Assembly (NCBI RefSeq): GCF_008641065.1
Contig: NZ_VTRS01000002.1
Coordinates: 1 to 64,000 of the forward strand
DNA: 64,000 nucleotides
Direction of reading: 5' to 3'
Origin: Rhabdaerophilum calidifontis
GTDB taxonomy: Bacteria; Pseudomonadota; Alphaproteobacteria; Rhizobiales; Beijerinckiaceae
Part shown: positions 26,502 through 35,442 of the stretch, one piece after another
Layout: each line of letters begins with the position of its first letter
How positions within the stretch are numbered: position 1 is the stretch's first letter
The notes under the pieces: generated by a model
What the model was told of the DNA's origin: nothing
What the model saw: only the letters and a program-made list of their open reading frames with translations
Database searches by the model: none
Made by a program: the position numbers and the translations under genes

Positions 26502-27935
26502 ATGCGGCTCGGAAATACGCAGCTCGAGACCCTGCGGCGTGGGATCACGCAATTCCTGGCGCCGATCGCGGCGCCCGCGGCCTATGCGCTGCTCGGCGGC
26601 GCGCTGCTCGCCGGCGCGCCGCCCGCCGCGGCCCAGGGCGCACCGCCCGCGCCCGCCGCGACGCGCCCGGCCGATCCGCTCTTCGCGGCGGCGGAGAAGG
26701 CGTTCCTCGCGCTCGATATCGAGGCGCGCCGCGCGATCCAGCGCGATCTTGTCTGGGCCGGCGGCTTCTCCGGTTCCGCGACCGGCGATTTCGGACCGCT
26801 GACCTTTGCCGCGCTGAAGCGCTTCGAGGCCGAGGCGAAGCTGAAGGCGGACGGCATCCTCGCCCCGCCGGAGCGTGCCGCGCTCCAGAAGGCAGCCGAC
26901 CAGGCGCGCGCGGCCCTGCGGTTCAAAATCGTGAGCGACCCGGCCTCCGGCATCCGGCTGGGCCTGCCGCAGATCGTGTTCACGAAATCCGCGCCGAACG
27001 GTTCCGGCGGCACCCGTTTCCAGGACCGGGACGAGAAGGTCACGCTGGAGACCATAATCTACCGGCCGGAGGACACGCTGCCGGACCTGTTCGCGAAGGG
27101 GGTCGCCGATCGTCCCGGCCGCCGGATCACCTACAAACTGCTCAGGCCGGATTTCTTCGTCATTTCCGGCGAGACGGCCGGGGGCAAGTTCTATCGGCGC
27201 GTCGACAGCGACGGCAAGGCGATGCGCGGGCTGTCCATCGGCTACGACAAGGCGCTCGCGCCGGCCTTCGACCGCATGGTGATCGCCATCGCCGCGAGCT
27301 TCGAGCCCTTCCCCAAGGCCGGCGGCGCGCGGCCGGCCCCCGCGCCGGGCCCGGCTCCGGTGGCTGCCGTGACGCGCCAGCGCCGCGCGACCGGGCTCGT
27401 GATCGCGCCGGAGACGATCGTTACCGCCGAGGCGGCGCTCAAGGGCTGCGCCGAGATCGTCGCCCTCGGGCCGAAGGGCGAGCGCATCCCGGCCCGGATC
27501 GCGCGGGGCGCGGGGCCCGGCCTCGTGCTGCTGGCCGCGAAGGCCGGCGCGCCGCTCAAGGCCGGGCTCGCGCCGCCGCAGCCCGGCGCCGCGACGCTGC
27601 TCCAGCGCGAGGCCGACGGCGCGCTCGCCGCGAGCGCGGCGATTCTCGCCGAGGGCAGGGCGGAAGCTTCGCTCCAGGACGGCGGCGCCGGCGCGCCGCT
27701 CTTCGACCGCGAGGGCCGCCTCGTCGCGGTGATCGCCGCCGAGCCGGTGACGAAATACCGGGTCGCCGGCATCGTGCCGGCGCAGTTTTACGCCTTCGTC
27801 CCGGCGCCGGATATCGCCGCGGCCGCCGGGCTCGCGCCGGCCGGCGCCTCCGCCCCGGCGCCGCTTTCCGGCGCCGCGATCGCCGAGGCGGCGCGCGCCT
27901 CCCTCGTCGGGCTGCTCTGCGCCTCGGACCGCTGA
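26502..27935 (+). CDS. Secreted trypsin-fold pseudoprotease with a peptidoglycan-binding-like domain
   Basis: A 477-residue protein with a long signal region (1-45, PPAAAQ). Residues 60-125 resemble a peptidoglycan-binding helical domain (ARRAIQRDLVWAGGFSGSATGDFGPLTFAAL...DGIL). A middle domain (140-270) is unassigned. A trypsin/HtrA-like fold spans 290-435. In it the expected triad is gone: VTNAHV-type His becomes A311 in VTAEAAL, DLALL-type Asp becomes G340 in GLVLL, and GNSGGPLF-type Ser becomes A396 in GGAGAPLF. It therefore looks like a pseudoenzyme. It is divergent from the alpha-2-macroglobulin gene. The ATG follows GGGGAGGGCGG. The alignment to trypsin folds is by eye. Confidence 0.75.
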   Translation: MRLGNTQLETLRRGITQFLAPIAAPAAYALLGGALLAGAPPAAAQGAPPAPAATRPADPLFAAAEKAFLALDIEARRAIQRDLVWAGGFSGSATGDFGPLTFAALKRFEAEAKLKADGILAPPERAALQKAADQARAALRFKIVSDPASGIRLGLPQIVFTKSAPNGSGGTRFQDRDEKVTLETIIYRPEDTLPDLFAKGVADRPGRRITYKLLRPDFFVISGETAGGKFYRRVDSDGKAMRGLSIGYDKALAPAFDRMVIAIAASFEPFPKAGGARPAPAPGPAPVAAVTRQRRATGLVIAPETIVTAEAALKGCAEIVALGPKGERIPARIARGAGPGLVLLAAKAGAPLKAGLAPPQPGAATLLQREADGALAASAAILAEGRAEASLQDGGAGAPLFDREGRLVAVIAAEPVTKYRVAGIVPAQFYAFVPAPDIAAAAGLAPAGASAPAPLSGAAIAEAARASLVGLLCASDR

Positions 27936-28601
27936 TCAGGCGCCGAGATCGGCGATCGCCGCCGGTAGAGCGTCGAAATGCCCGATCAGGCGATCGGGGG
28001 CGAGTTCCGCCATCGGAACGTCGCTGTAGCCGAAGGTGACGCCGATCACCGGCAGCCCGGCGGCGCGGGCGGTGTCGATATCGGTGCGCGAATCCCCGAT
28101 CAGGATGGCACGCGCGGGGTCGCCGCCGGCTTGGCGCACCGTTTCCGTGAGATGGCGCGGGTCCGGCTTGCAGAACGGGAAGGTCTCGCGGCCGGCGAGC
28201 GCGGCGAAGCGCGGCAGGATCCCGAGCGCCTCGACCAGCGCCCGCGCATGCGGCTCCGGCTTGTTGGTGCAGATCGCGAACCGGTGCCCGGCCGCGGCGA
28301 GCGTATCGAGCGCGGCCTCGACGCCGGGGAAGAGATGCGAGCGCACCGCGATGTTCTCGAGATAATGGTCGAGCAGCGCCGCGAAGATCCGGTCGAGATC
28401 GGCCGTCGCGAGCGGCCGGCCGGCGGCACGGAATCCGCGCTCGATCAGCGCCCGCGCGCCGGCGCCGACAAGGCTGCGTGCCGCCGCCAGCGGCAGCGGT
28501 TCGAGCCCTTCGCGCAGGAGGAAATGGTTGAGCGCGGCCATGATGTCCGGCGCGGTTTCGGCAAGGGTGCCGTCGAGATCGAAGACCAGGGTTGCGGGCA
28601 T
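27936..28601 (-). CDS. gph: Phosphoglycolate phosphatase (HAD family)
   Basis: A 221-residue HAD hydrolase: motif I DLDGT at 8-12 (nucleophile D8, acid D10), cap domain about 16-85, motif II ICTNKP near residue 110, lysine of motif III in CKPDP near 145, and motif IV GDSRTDIDTARAAG. The signatures ETAPDIMAALN and FGYSDVP match Gph, which removes phosphate from 2-phosphoglycolate made by DNA repair or oxygenation reactions. Its stop abuts that of the convergent pseudoprotease gene in the palindrome TGATCA. Confidence 0.9.
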   Translation of the reverse strand: MPATLVFDLDGTLAETAPDIMAALNHFLLREGLEPLPLAAARSLVGAGARALIERGFRAAGRPLATADLDRIFAALLDHYLENIAVRSHLFPGVEAALDTLAAAGHRFAICTNKPEPHARALVEALGILPRFAALAGRETFPFCKPDPRHLTETVRQAGGDPARAILIGDSRTDIDTARAAGLPVIGVTFGYSDVPMAELAPDRLIGHFDALPAAIADLGA

Positions 28602-28684
28602 GCCGGATTTCCGTTTCGCGTGGCGCCACAGGCTGCCTACACTGGCCGGGTCGATTCGCGCAAAGCCGATCGGAGAGGTGCCGC

Positions 28685-29086
28685 ATGCGAGGAAAACCGC
28701 ACCATGCGCGGGGGGAAAGGCGGTCGCCGGCCCGCATTCTTGCGCTTCTTGCGCTGCCGGGCATCGCCCTCCCGGCGCTGGCGGAGAATTACGCCTTCGC
28801 TCCGGCGCCGCAGCAGGATCTCAACCGCATCTACCGCGTCGATCGCGCCAACGGCGAGGTGATCGCCTGCCAGTTCGCGGTGAAGGATGATTCCCCCATC
28901 GGCCTCACCCTGTGCTATCCGGCCGGCGAGGGCGCCCGCGCCGGCGAGGCGGGGGATTATGCGCTGATTCCGTCGAGCCACCGGCAGGAGGCGGGGATCT
29001 TCCGCGTCAACCGGCGCAACGGGGCGGTCTCGGTCTGCTATGTGCGCGAGGATCAGGAGGTCGTCTGCACCCCGCCGACGCGGTGA
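28685..29086 (+). CDS. Small secreted protein, function unknown
   Basis: A 133-residue protein with a basic n-region and signal peptide (about 1-34, LPALAEN). The mature domain contains two similar halves: [16 protein letters not shown]...LTLCYP and [16 protein letters not shown]...EVVCTP, each with paired cysteines. This suggests a duplicated small beta unit with disulphides. The ATG is placed after GGAGAGG. No family is recognised. The next gene, rpiA, starts 28 bp later, so the two may be co-transcribed. Confidence 0.75.
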   Translation: MRGKPHHARGERRSPARILALLALPGIALPALAENYAFAPAPQQDLNRIYRVDRANGEVIACQFAVKDDSPIGLTLCYPAGEGARAGEAGDYALIPSSHRQEAGIFRVNRRNGAVSVCYVREDQEVVCTPPTR

Positions 29087-29114
29087 GGCGGCGGGGGCGA
29101 CCACGGAGAGGGCG

Positions 29115-29816
29115 ATGAGCGAGGATTTGAAGCGCCGCGCGGCGGAGGCGGCGGCCGCGGCGGAATTGCGGTCGGGCATGCTGCTCGGGCTCGGCACCGG
29201 CTCGACGGCGCGGCATTTCGTCGACATCGTCGGCGCCCGCATCCGCGCCGGCGAGACCTATCGCTGCGTGCCGACCTCGGAGGCGACGCGCGCCCAGGCC
29301 GAGGCGCTCGCCATCCCGCTGACGACCCTCGACGATATCGAGGAGATCGACCTCACGGTCGACGGTGCGGACGCGTTCGACCCGGCGCTGAACCTCGTCA
29401 AGGGCGGCGGCGGTGCGCTGCTGCGCGAGAAGATGGTTGCAGCCGCCTCGAAACGCATGGTCGTGATCGCCGATGCCTCGAAGGCGGTGGCGCAACTCGG
29501 CGCCTTCCCGCTTCCGGTCGAGATCGTGCGCTTTGCCCATGGCGCGACGGCGCGCGCCGTGCGGCGCGCCTTCGCGGCCGCCGGCATCGCCTGCGAGCCG
29601 CGCCTGCGCCGCGGCGCGACCGGCGAGCCCTCGCTGACCGATAACGGCAATTTCATTCTCGATTGCGTCAATCCCGGCATCCCGGATCCGCCGGCGCTGG
29701 CGCTCCGGCTCGGCGCGATTCCGGGCGTGGTGGAGCACGGCCTGTTCATCGGCCTTTGTTCCGCCGTTTATCTGGCGCGAGAGGAAGGGGTTGCCGTCAT
29801 CGAGCGGAAGTCCTAA
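29115..29816 (+). CDS. rpiA: Ribose-5-phosphate isomerase A
   Basis: A 233-residue cytosolic enzyme interconverting ribose 5-phosphate and ribulose 5-phosphate. The landmarks are [14 protein letters not shown] near residues 24-37, [18 protein letters not shown] and [12 protein letters not shown], with the catalytic Asp, Glu and Lys all present. NGNFILDC and [25 protein letters not shown] complete the signature. The start is the ATG six bases after GGAGAG. It is followed by a secreted DUF2059 gene after 59 bp. Confidence 0.96.
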   Translation: MSEDLKRRAAEAAAAAELRSGMLLGLGTGSTARHFVDIVGARIRAGETYRCVPTSEATRAQAEALAIPLTTLDDIEEIDLTVDGADAFDPALNLVKGGGGALLREKMVAAASKRMVVIADASKAVAQLGAFPLPVEIVRFAHGATARAVRRAFAAAGIACEPRLRRGATGEPSLTDNGNFILDCVNPGIPDPPALALRLGAIPGVVEHGLFIGLCSAVYLAREEGVAVIERKS

Positions 29817-29875
29817 CTGGCGCTTCCGGCGCCTGCGGCGCGTCTTGCGGCATTCCGCCATCAGAGGGTGAAGCC

Positions 29876-30409
29876 ATGTCGAACCTTTTCCGGCCGGTCG
29901 CGGCCTCCGCGCGCGCGCTCCTCGCCGCGCTTGCCATCGCGGCCGCCCCGCTTGCGGCTTTCGCGCAGCAATCCGCGATCACCACGCAGTTCGAGAAGAG
30001 CCATGTCGAGATCGCCGGGGCGGTGCTGCGCGCCTCGGGCCTGACGCAGGTGTTCCAGAATTCCCAGCCCGATGTCGTCGGCGGCATCCGCGTCAACATC
30101 ACCCGCCAGCGCCCCGAACTCGCCCGCGACATCGAGGAGGCGCTCAAGGTCGTGCAGGCCGAGACCGCGAAGCTCTCCAATGACGGCGTGACCGCCGCCG
30201 CGCGCTTTCTCGCCGCGCGGCTCACCGAGGCGGAACTGAAGGAGATCAACACTTTCCTCATGTCCCCCGCCGGCAAGAAATATGTCGAGACCCTGCCGGT
30301 CTTCATGGAGGAATTCACGCCCTTCCTCGAGGCGTGGAACCAGGAGGTCCAGGGCAAGCTGGTCAAGCTCTTCCAGGACGAGATGGCCAAGCGCGGCCAC
30401 AAGCTCTGA
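29876..30409 (+). CDS. Secreted DUF2059 protein
   Basis: A 177-residue protein with a signal peptide (1-31, AAFAQ). The C-terminal half contains the DUF2059 pattern AARFLAARLTEAELKEINTFLMSPAGKKYVETLPVF (split here: AARFLAARLTEAEL then NTFLMSPAGKKY), followed by an amphipathic helix. The function of the family is not established; it is a common periplasmic protein of alphaproteobacteria. The ATG at 29876 follows AGAGGG. Confidence 0.85.
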   Translation: MSNLFRPVAASARALLAALAIAAAPLAAFAQQSAITTQFEKSHVEIAGAVLRASGLTQVFQNSQPDVVGGIRVNITRQRPELARDIEEALKVVQAETAKLSNDGVTAAARFLAARLTEAELKEINTFLMSPAGKKYVETLPVFMEEFTPFLEAWNQEVQGKLVKLFQDEMAKRGHKL

Positions 30410-30532
30410 CGCGCGACCGCTCCGGCGCCGTCCGGGGATGTTCTGTGCCTCTTCCGTCCCGGAACGGCCGCCGCAGGGCCTGTCCGGCCGGGCATCCGCT
30501 CCAGAGACCTGCGGCTACCGGCGAGGCGGATC

Positions 30533-31936
30533 ATGGCGGATACGGACGCAACCTTTGATGTCGATCTCTTCGTGATCGGCGGCGGCTCGGGTGGCGTGCG
30601 CGCGGCCCGCATCGCTGCCGGCCATGGCGCGCGCGTGATGCTCGCGGAGGAATTCCGCCTCGGCGGCACCTGCGTCATCCGCGGCTGCGTGCCGAAGAAG
30701 CTTTATGTTCTGGCCGCGCGTTTCGCGCGCGATTTCGCCGATGCGCGCGGCTTCGGCTGGGCGCCTGTCGAGCCCCGCCATGATTGGGGGCGTCTCGTCG
30801 CCGCCAAGGAGGCCGAGATCACCCGCCTCGAAGGGCTTTATCGCCAGGGGCAGGAGGGGGCGGGGGTCGAGGTCGTGGCCTCGCGCGCCGTGCTCGAAGG
30901 CCCGCATGCGGTGCGGCTTCTCGCCGATGGCCGGCTGGTCCGCGCGCGCAACATCCTGATCGCCACGGGCGGCCGGCCCAATCTCGACAGGGCCCTGCCG
31001 GGGATCGAGCACGCCGTCACCTCCGACACGGTGTTCGACCTGCCCGAGTTCCCGCAGCGGATCGTCATCGTGGGCGGCGGCTATATCGCGCTGGAATTCG
31101 CCGGCATCTTCCGTCTGCTCGGCGCCGAGGTCACGGTGCTCTACCGTGGATCCCAGGTTCTGCGCGGCTTCGACCAGGACCTGCGCGACGGGCTCGAGGC
31201 GGCCTATTGCCGGGCCGGGATCCGCTTCGTGCTCGACGATGTCTTCACCCGGATCGAGAAGGACGCGACCGGGCTGGTCGGCCATACCCGGAACGGGCTG
31301 GCGCTGCCGGCCGACCAGATCCTGTTCGCGATCGGCCGTTCGCCGAACACGGCTGGACTCGGGCTGGAGGCGGCGGGGGTCGCGCTGCGCGACGGCGGCG
31401 CCATCGCCGTCGATGCCGACAGCCGCACCAATCTCCCGCATGTCTTCGCGGTCGGCGACGTGACCGACCGCGTCGCGCTGACGCCGGTCGCGATCCGCGA
31501 AGGGCACGCGGTGGCGGATCTCCTGTTCGGGGCGAAGGCCGGGATCCGGCCGTGGCGGGTCGATCACGCCCTCATCCCCACCGCGGTGTTCACGACGCCG
31601 GAACTGGGCACGGTCGGGCTGACGGAGGCCGAGGCGCGCGCCCGCCACCGGATCGTCGATATCTATCGCACCGGGTTCCGGGCCATGCGGGCGACGCTCT
31701 CCGGCGCCGAGGATCGGGTGATGATGAAGCTCGTCGTCGATGGCGAGACGGACAGGGTGCTCGGCGTGCATGTTCTCGGCGAGGGCGCCGGCGAGATGAT
31801 CCAGCTTCTCGGCATCCCCCTGCGCATGGGCGCGACAAAGGCCGATTTCGATGCCACGATGGCCGTGCACCCCACGGCCGCCGAGGAACTGGTCACGATG
31901 CGCACGCGCACCGCCCGGCACATGAGGGATGATTGA
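30533..31936 (+). CDS. gor: Glutathione-disulfide reductase
   Basis: A 467-residue FAD enzyme reducing oxidised glutathione with NADPH. The FAD site is GGGSGG at 16-21, the redox-active disulphide is in GGTCVIRGCVPKK (C47 and C52), the NADPH-binding fold is IVIVGGGYIALEFAG, the second FAD segment is HVFAVGDVTD, and the dimer-interface histidine is in VHPTAAEE near residue 440. The stop overlaps the start of the next gene (TGATG), indicating coupled translation. Confidence 0.95.
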   Translation: MADTDATFDVDLFVIGGGSGGVRAARIAAGHGARVMLAEEFRLGGTCVIRGCVPKKLYVLAARFARDFADARGFGWAPVEPRHDWGRLVAAKEAEITRLEGLYRQGQEGAGVEVVASRAVLEGPHAVRLLADGRLVRARNILIATGGRPNLDRALPGIEHAVTSDTVFDLPEFPQRIVIVGGGYIALEFAGIFRLLGAEVTVLYRGSQVLRGFDQDLRDGLEAAYCRAGIRFVLDDVFTRIEKDATGLVGHTRNGLALPADQILFAIGRSPNTAGLGLEAAGVALRDGGAIAVDADSRTNLPHVFAVGDVTDRVALTPVAIREGHAVADLLFGAKAGIRPWRVDHALIPTAVFTTPELGTVGLTEAEARARHRIVDIYRTGFRAMRATLSGAEDRVMMKLVVDGETDRVLGVHVLGEGAGEMIQLLGIPLRMGATKADFDATMAVHPTAAEELVTMRTRTARHMRDD

Positions 31937-33060
31937 TGCTGATCACCTATCTGACCACCATCCGCTTCGAGTTCGGCGCGGTCGCCGGCCTGCCGGAGGA
32001 TCTCGCGGCGCTCGGCATCGTCAACCCGCTGCTGGTGACCGATCGCGGCGTGGTCGCCGCCGGGATCGCGGCGCGGATCGCGGCGCTGATGCCGAAGGGC
32101 GCGGCGACGCCGGTTTTCGACGACGTGCCCTCGAACCCGACGGAGGAGGCGGCCGAGGCTGCCGCGGCGCGCTACATCGCCGCGGGATGCGACGGGATCG
32201 TGGCGCTTGGCGGCGGCTCGCCGATGGATCTCGCGAAATCGGCCGCCCTGCTCGCGACGCATGGCGGCACCTTGCGCGATTACGCCTTCATCCTCGGCGG
32301 CGCGGGCCGGATCGGCCCGGTTGCCCCGGTGATCGCCATCCCCACCACGGCCGGCACCGGCTCGGAGGTTGGGCGCGGCGCGGTGATGAGCTTCCGCGAC
32401 GGCCGCAAGCTGACGGTCATCTCGCCGCATCTCATCCCCCGGCGCGCGATCTGCGATCCGGAACTCACGCTTGCCCTGCCGCCGGGCCTCACCGCCGCGA
32501 CCGGGATGGACGCGCTGACGCACGGTATCGAGTGCTTCACCTCCAATCTCGAGAATCCGCCGGCCGGAGCGATCGCGCTCGAAGGCGCGCGGCTCGCGGC
32601 GCGGGCCATCGAACGAGCGGTGGCGGACGGATCGGACCGCGGCGCGCGTTCGGACATGATGATGGCCTCGATGATGGGCGCCATGGCGTTCCAGAAGGGG
32701 CTCGGCGCGGTGCACGCGCTCTCCCACACGCTCGGCGGGCTGAAGGAGGTCCATCTCCATCACGGCACGCTCAACGCCGTGCTGCTGCCCGCGGTGCTGC
32801 GGTTCAACGCGCCGGCGCGGGTGGCAGAATACGCGCGCCTGGCGGATGCGATGGCGGTGCCGGCGGGCGAGACGCTCGACCGGTTCATCGAGGGGCTCAA
32901 TGCGCGGCTCAGCCTGCCGGCCTCGCTCTCGGCGATGGGGGTGAAGCGCGACTGGCTCGACCGGGTGGCCGAGCTTTCCCTCGAAGACCATTGCACCAGG
33001 ACCAATGCCGTCACCCCGAGCGCGCGGGATTACCGTGCGATCCTCGACGCAGCGTTCTGA
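31936..33060 (+). CDS. Iron-containing alcohol dehydrogenase family protein
   Basis: A 374-residue group III dehydrogenase. The NAD-binding pattern is [17 protein letters not shown] around 93-109. [14 protein letters not shown] is the family signature. The metal-ligand region [11 protein letters not shown] and [18 protein letters not shown] supplies the Asp and the three His. Substrates in this family range from simple alcohols to 4-hydroxybutyrate, methanol and maleylacetate, so the reaction is open. The start ATG shares its A with the gor stop codon. Coupling to gor hints at a role in aldehyde or redox detoxification, an inference from position only. Confidence 0.9.
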   Translation: MLITYLTTIRFEFGAVAGLPEDLAALGIVNPLLVTDRGVVAAGIAARIAALMPKGAATPVFDDVPSNPTEEAAEAAAARYIAAGCDGIVALGGGSPMDLAKSAALLATHGGTLRDYAFILGGAGRIGPVAPVIAIPTTAGTGSEVGRGAVMSFRDGRKLTVISPHLIPRRAICDPELTLALPPGLTAATGMDALTHGIECFTSNLENPPAGAIALEGARLAARAIERAVADGSDRGARSDMMMASMMGAMAFQKGLGAVHALSHTLGGLKEVHLHHGTLNAVLLPAVLRFNAPARVAEYARLADAMAVPAGETLDRFIEGLNARLSLPASLSAMGVKRDWLDRVAELSLEDHCTRTNAVTPSARDYRAILDAAF

Positions 33061-33256
33061 GCCCCGCGCGGCGGTCTCCGGCACTCCTGCGCCGCGTAAT
33101 CCGGCTCCGCAGCGAGGCGCCGGGGCGAGGCCGGCCCGGCCGAGGGCGCGGGAAGGCTCGCCATGGCGATCGGCCGGGTGTAAGGAGCACGTTCCGGCGC
33201 GGAGGGAGGCGCCGGCGTGCGGCCGCATGGTGCAGCCGCCATTCGAGGATGAAGCC

Positions 33257-34663
33257 ATGACCAAGATCGGAACCGCCCACGCATCGAAGCCCTGGAACCC
33301 GGGCTCGTGGCGCTCGTTTCCGATCGCCCAGGTGCCCGATTATCCGGACGGGGCGCTGCTCGGGGCGACGGAGGCGCAGCTCGCGACCTTTCCGCCGCTG
33401 GTTTTCGCGGGCGAGGCGCGCAAGCTCAAGCGGGCCTTGGGCAAGGTGGCGGCGGGCGAGGCGTTCCTGCTCCAGGGCGGGGATTGCGCCGAGAGCTTCG
33501 CCGAGCATTCGGCGGACCATATCCGCGATTTCTTCCGCGTCTTCCTTCAGATGTCGGTGGTGCTCACCTTCGCCGGCCGCTCGCCGGTGGTGAAGGTCGG
33601 CCGCGTCGCCGGGCAATTCGCCAAGCCGCGGTCCTCGCCGGTCGAGAAGGTGGGGGATGTCGAATTGCCGAGCTATCGCGGCGACATCATCAACGGCACC
33701 GATTTCACCCCCGAGGCGCGCGTGCCCGATCCGCGCCGCCAGATCGAGGCCTATCGCCAGTCCGCGGCGACGCTGAACCTCATCCGCGCCTTCGCGACCG
33801 GCGGCTACGCCAATCTCGACAACGCCCATCGCTGGATGCTCGGCTTCGTGAAGGACAGCCCGCAGAGCGGGCGCTATCACGAGCTGGCCAACCGCATCAC
33901 CGAGGCGCTCGACTTCATGCGCGCGATCGGCATCGACCCGGAGACGCATCCCGAGATGCGGATCACGGATTTCTACACCAGCCACGAGGCCCTGCTGCTC
34001 GGCTACGAACAGGCGCTGACCCGCGTCGATTCCACCTCCGGGGATTGGTATGCTACGTCGGGCCACATGCTCTGGATCGGCGACCGCACGCGCCAGCCGG
34101 ACCATGCCCATGTCGAGTTCTTCCGCGGCATCAAGAACCCGGTCGGGCTGAAATGCGGGCCCTCCCTGACGCCGGACGGGCTCCTCGGGCTGATCGATGC
34201 GCTCAACCCCGAGAACGAGCCCGGCCGGCTGACGCTGATCTGCCGCTTCGGCGCCGACAAGATCGCCGATCACCTGCCCGGCCTGATCCGCGCGGTGGCG
34301 CGGGAGGGGCGATCGGTCGTCTGGTCCTGCGATCCGATGCACGGCAACACGGTCTCGATGGCCGGATACAAGACCCGGCCGTTCGACCGCATCCTCTCCG
34401 AGGTGCGGGATTTCTTCCGCATCCACGAGGCGGAGGGCAGCTATGCCGGCGGGATCCATCTCGAAATGACCGGCAAGGATGTCACCGAATGCACCGGCGG
34501 CGCCAAGGCGGTCACGGCCGAGTCACTGGCGACCCGCTACGACACCGCCTGCGACCCGCGGCTCAACGCCGAGCAGGCGATCGAGATGGCCTTCCTCGTC
34601 GCCGATCTGCTCAAGCACGAGAAGGCGGCGCGGGGGCCCGCGGTGCCGGCGGCGGCGGAATGA
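33257..34663 (+). CDS. Class II 3-deoxy-7-phosphoheptulonate (DAHP) synthase
   Basis: A 468-residue plant-type enzyme for the first step of the shikimate pathway. It has the family blocks [13 protein letters not shown] (metal-binding Cys), [60 protein letters not shown] and [18 protein letters not shown]. Substrates are phosphoenolpyruvate and erythrose 4-phosphate. The ATG follows GAGGATGAAGCC. A 196-bp gap after the alcohol dehydrogenase suggests its own promoter, and no other aromatic synthesis gene is beside it. Confidence 0.95.
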   Translation: MTKIGTAHASKPWNPGSWRSFPIAQVPDYPDGALLGATEAQLATFPPLVFAGEARKLKRALGKVAAGEAFLLQGGDCAESFAEHSADHIRDFFRVFLQMSVVLTFAGRSPVVKVGRVAGQFAKPRSSPVEKVGDVELPSYRGDIINGTDFTPEARVPDPRRQIEAYRQSAATLNLIRAFATGGYANLDNAHRWMLGFVKDSPQSGRYHELANRITEALDFMRAIGIDPETHPEMRITDFYTSHEALLLGYEQALTRVDSTSGDWYATSGHMLWIGDRTRQPDHAHVEFFRGIKNPVGLKCGPSLTPDGLLGLIDALNPENEPGRLTLICRFGADKIADHLPGLIRAVAREGRSVVWSCDPMHGNTVSMAGYKTRPFDRILSEVRDFFRIHEAEGSYAGGIHLEMTGKDVTECTGGAKAVTAESLATRYDTACDPRLNAEQAIEMAFLVADLLKHEKAARGPAVPAAAE

Positions 34664-34775
34664 TGCGCATGCGCGCCGCGGCATGTTAACCAATCCGTGA
34701 CAATCCGCGGCTTTGCGCAAGGAATTCGTTAGGAATTGTCGGCAGGCTCCGGGGAGATTTTCCCGGAGTCCCGCC

Positions 34776-35061
34776 ATGTGTCTCTTCCGTGCTGTTCTGA
34801 TCCTGTCCGCCGCTCTTGCCCTCGCGCCGGCCGCAGAGGCCGCGCAGGGGCGCAATGCCGCGCTGCTTGGCGGCCTTGCCGTCGGCGCCGCCGGCGCCGC
34901 GATCCTGCTCAACAACCGCCCCGCGCGCGGCGCCGGTCGTCGAGGAGGAGGTCTATGTCCGCCCCGCGCCGCGCTATGTGCCGACCTGCCGGATGGAGCG
35001 CCGCCGCGTCTGGATCGACAGCGAGAGCTACACCTATCGCCGCGTCGAGGTCTGCGAATAA
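34776..35061 (+). pseudogene. Frameshifted small secreted protein gene
   Basis: The first frame from the ATG at 34776 codes for a signal peptide and linker (MCLFRAVLILSAALALAPAA, then GRNAALLGGLAVGAAGAAILLNNRPAR). Near 34925-34933 (CGCGCGGCGCC) the sensible reading moves to another frame: APVVEEEVYVRPAP, then CRMERRRVWIDSESYTYRRV and EVCE with stop at 35059-35061. Removing one G restores one frame of about 95 codons. The C-terminal part resembles the end of the gene at 35443. It may be a decayed gene, a sequencing error in a GC run, or less likely programmed frameshifting. Confidence 0.7.
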
Positions 35062-35111
35062 CGTCAGCGCGCATAGCCGCGCCGGATCGCCTCGTCGCGG
35101 ATGCAATCGTC

Positions 35112-35291
35112 CTAGGCGCGGCTGGTCATCGCGATTCCGGCCCGGCGGCAGGCCGCCTCGAGCACGCGGATCGCGGCTTCGACCTCGGCCGGGCTCATCT
35201 CCTCGATGGTCTTGCCCGAAGGCTCCGGCGTGCAGCCCGCCAGGATCAAGAGGGCGAGTGCCGCGCGGCGCCGGATCGCATGCTGTCTCAT
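35112..35291 (-). CDS. Small lipoprotein, probably cut short by an amber codon
   Basis: A 59-residue predicted lipoprotein: lipobox LAGC near residues 17-20, then a short helical domain (EEMSPAEVEAAIRVLEAACR). The ATG follows GGAGGAG. Directly after the TAG stop the same frame continues for 15 codons, DDCIRDEAIRRGYAR, to a TGA at 35064-35066. That tail looks like protein, with a third cysteine and a basic end, so the TAG (from CAG, for instance) may be a recent truncation. The function is unknown. Confidence 0.7.
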   Translation of the reverse strand: MRQHAIRRRAALALLILAGCTPEPSGKTIEEMSPAEVEAAIRVLEAACRRAGIAMTSRA

Positions 35292-35442
35292 CGCCTCTCC
35301 TCCATCCCGTCCGCGTCGGCCCCGCCGCACCCAAGATGAATGCCAGCCAACAGGACGGTTCAGCTTCACGCCATCTTCTCTGTTATAGTTTCCGGATCCT
35401 GAAGCGTCAGGGCAGGCGCCCCGCTTCCCGACAGGAGATGGG

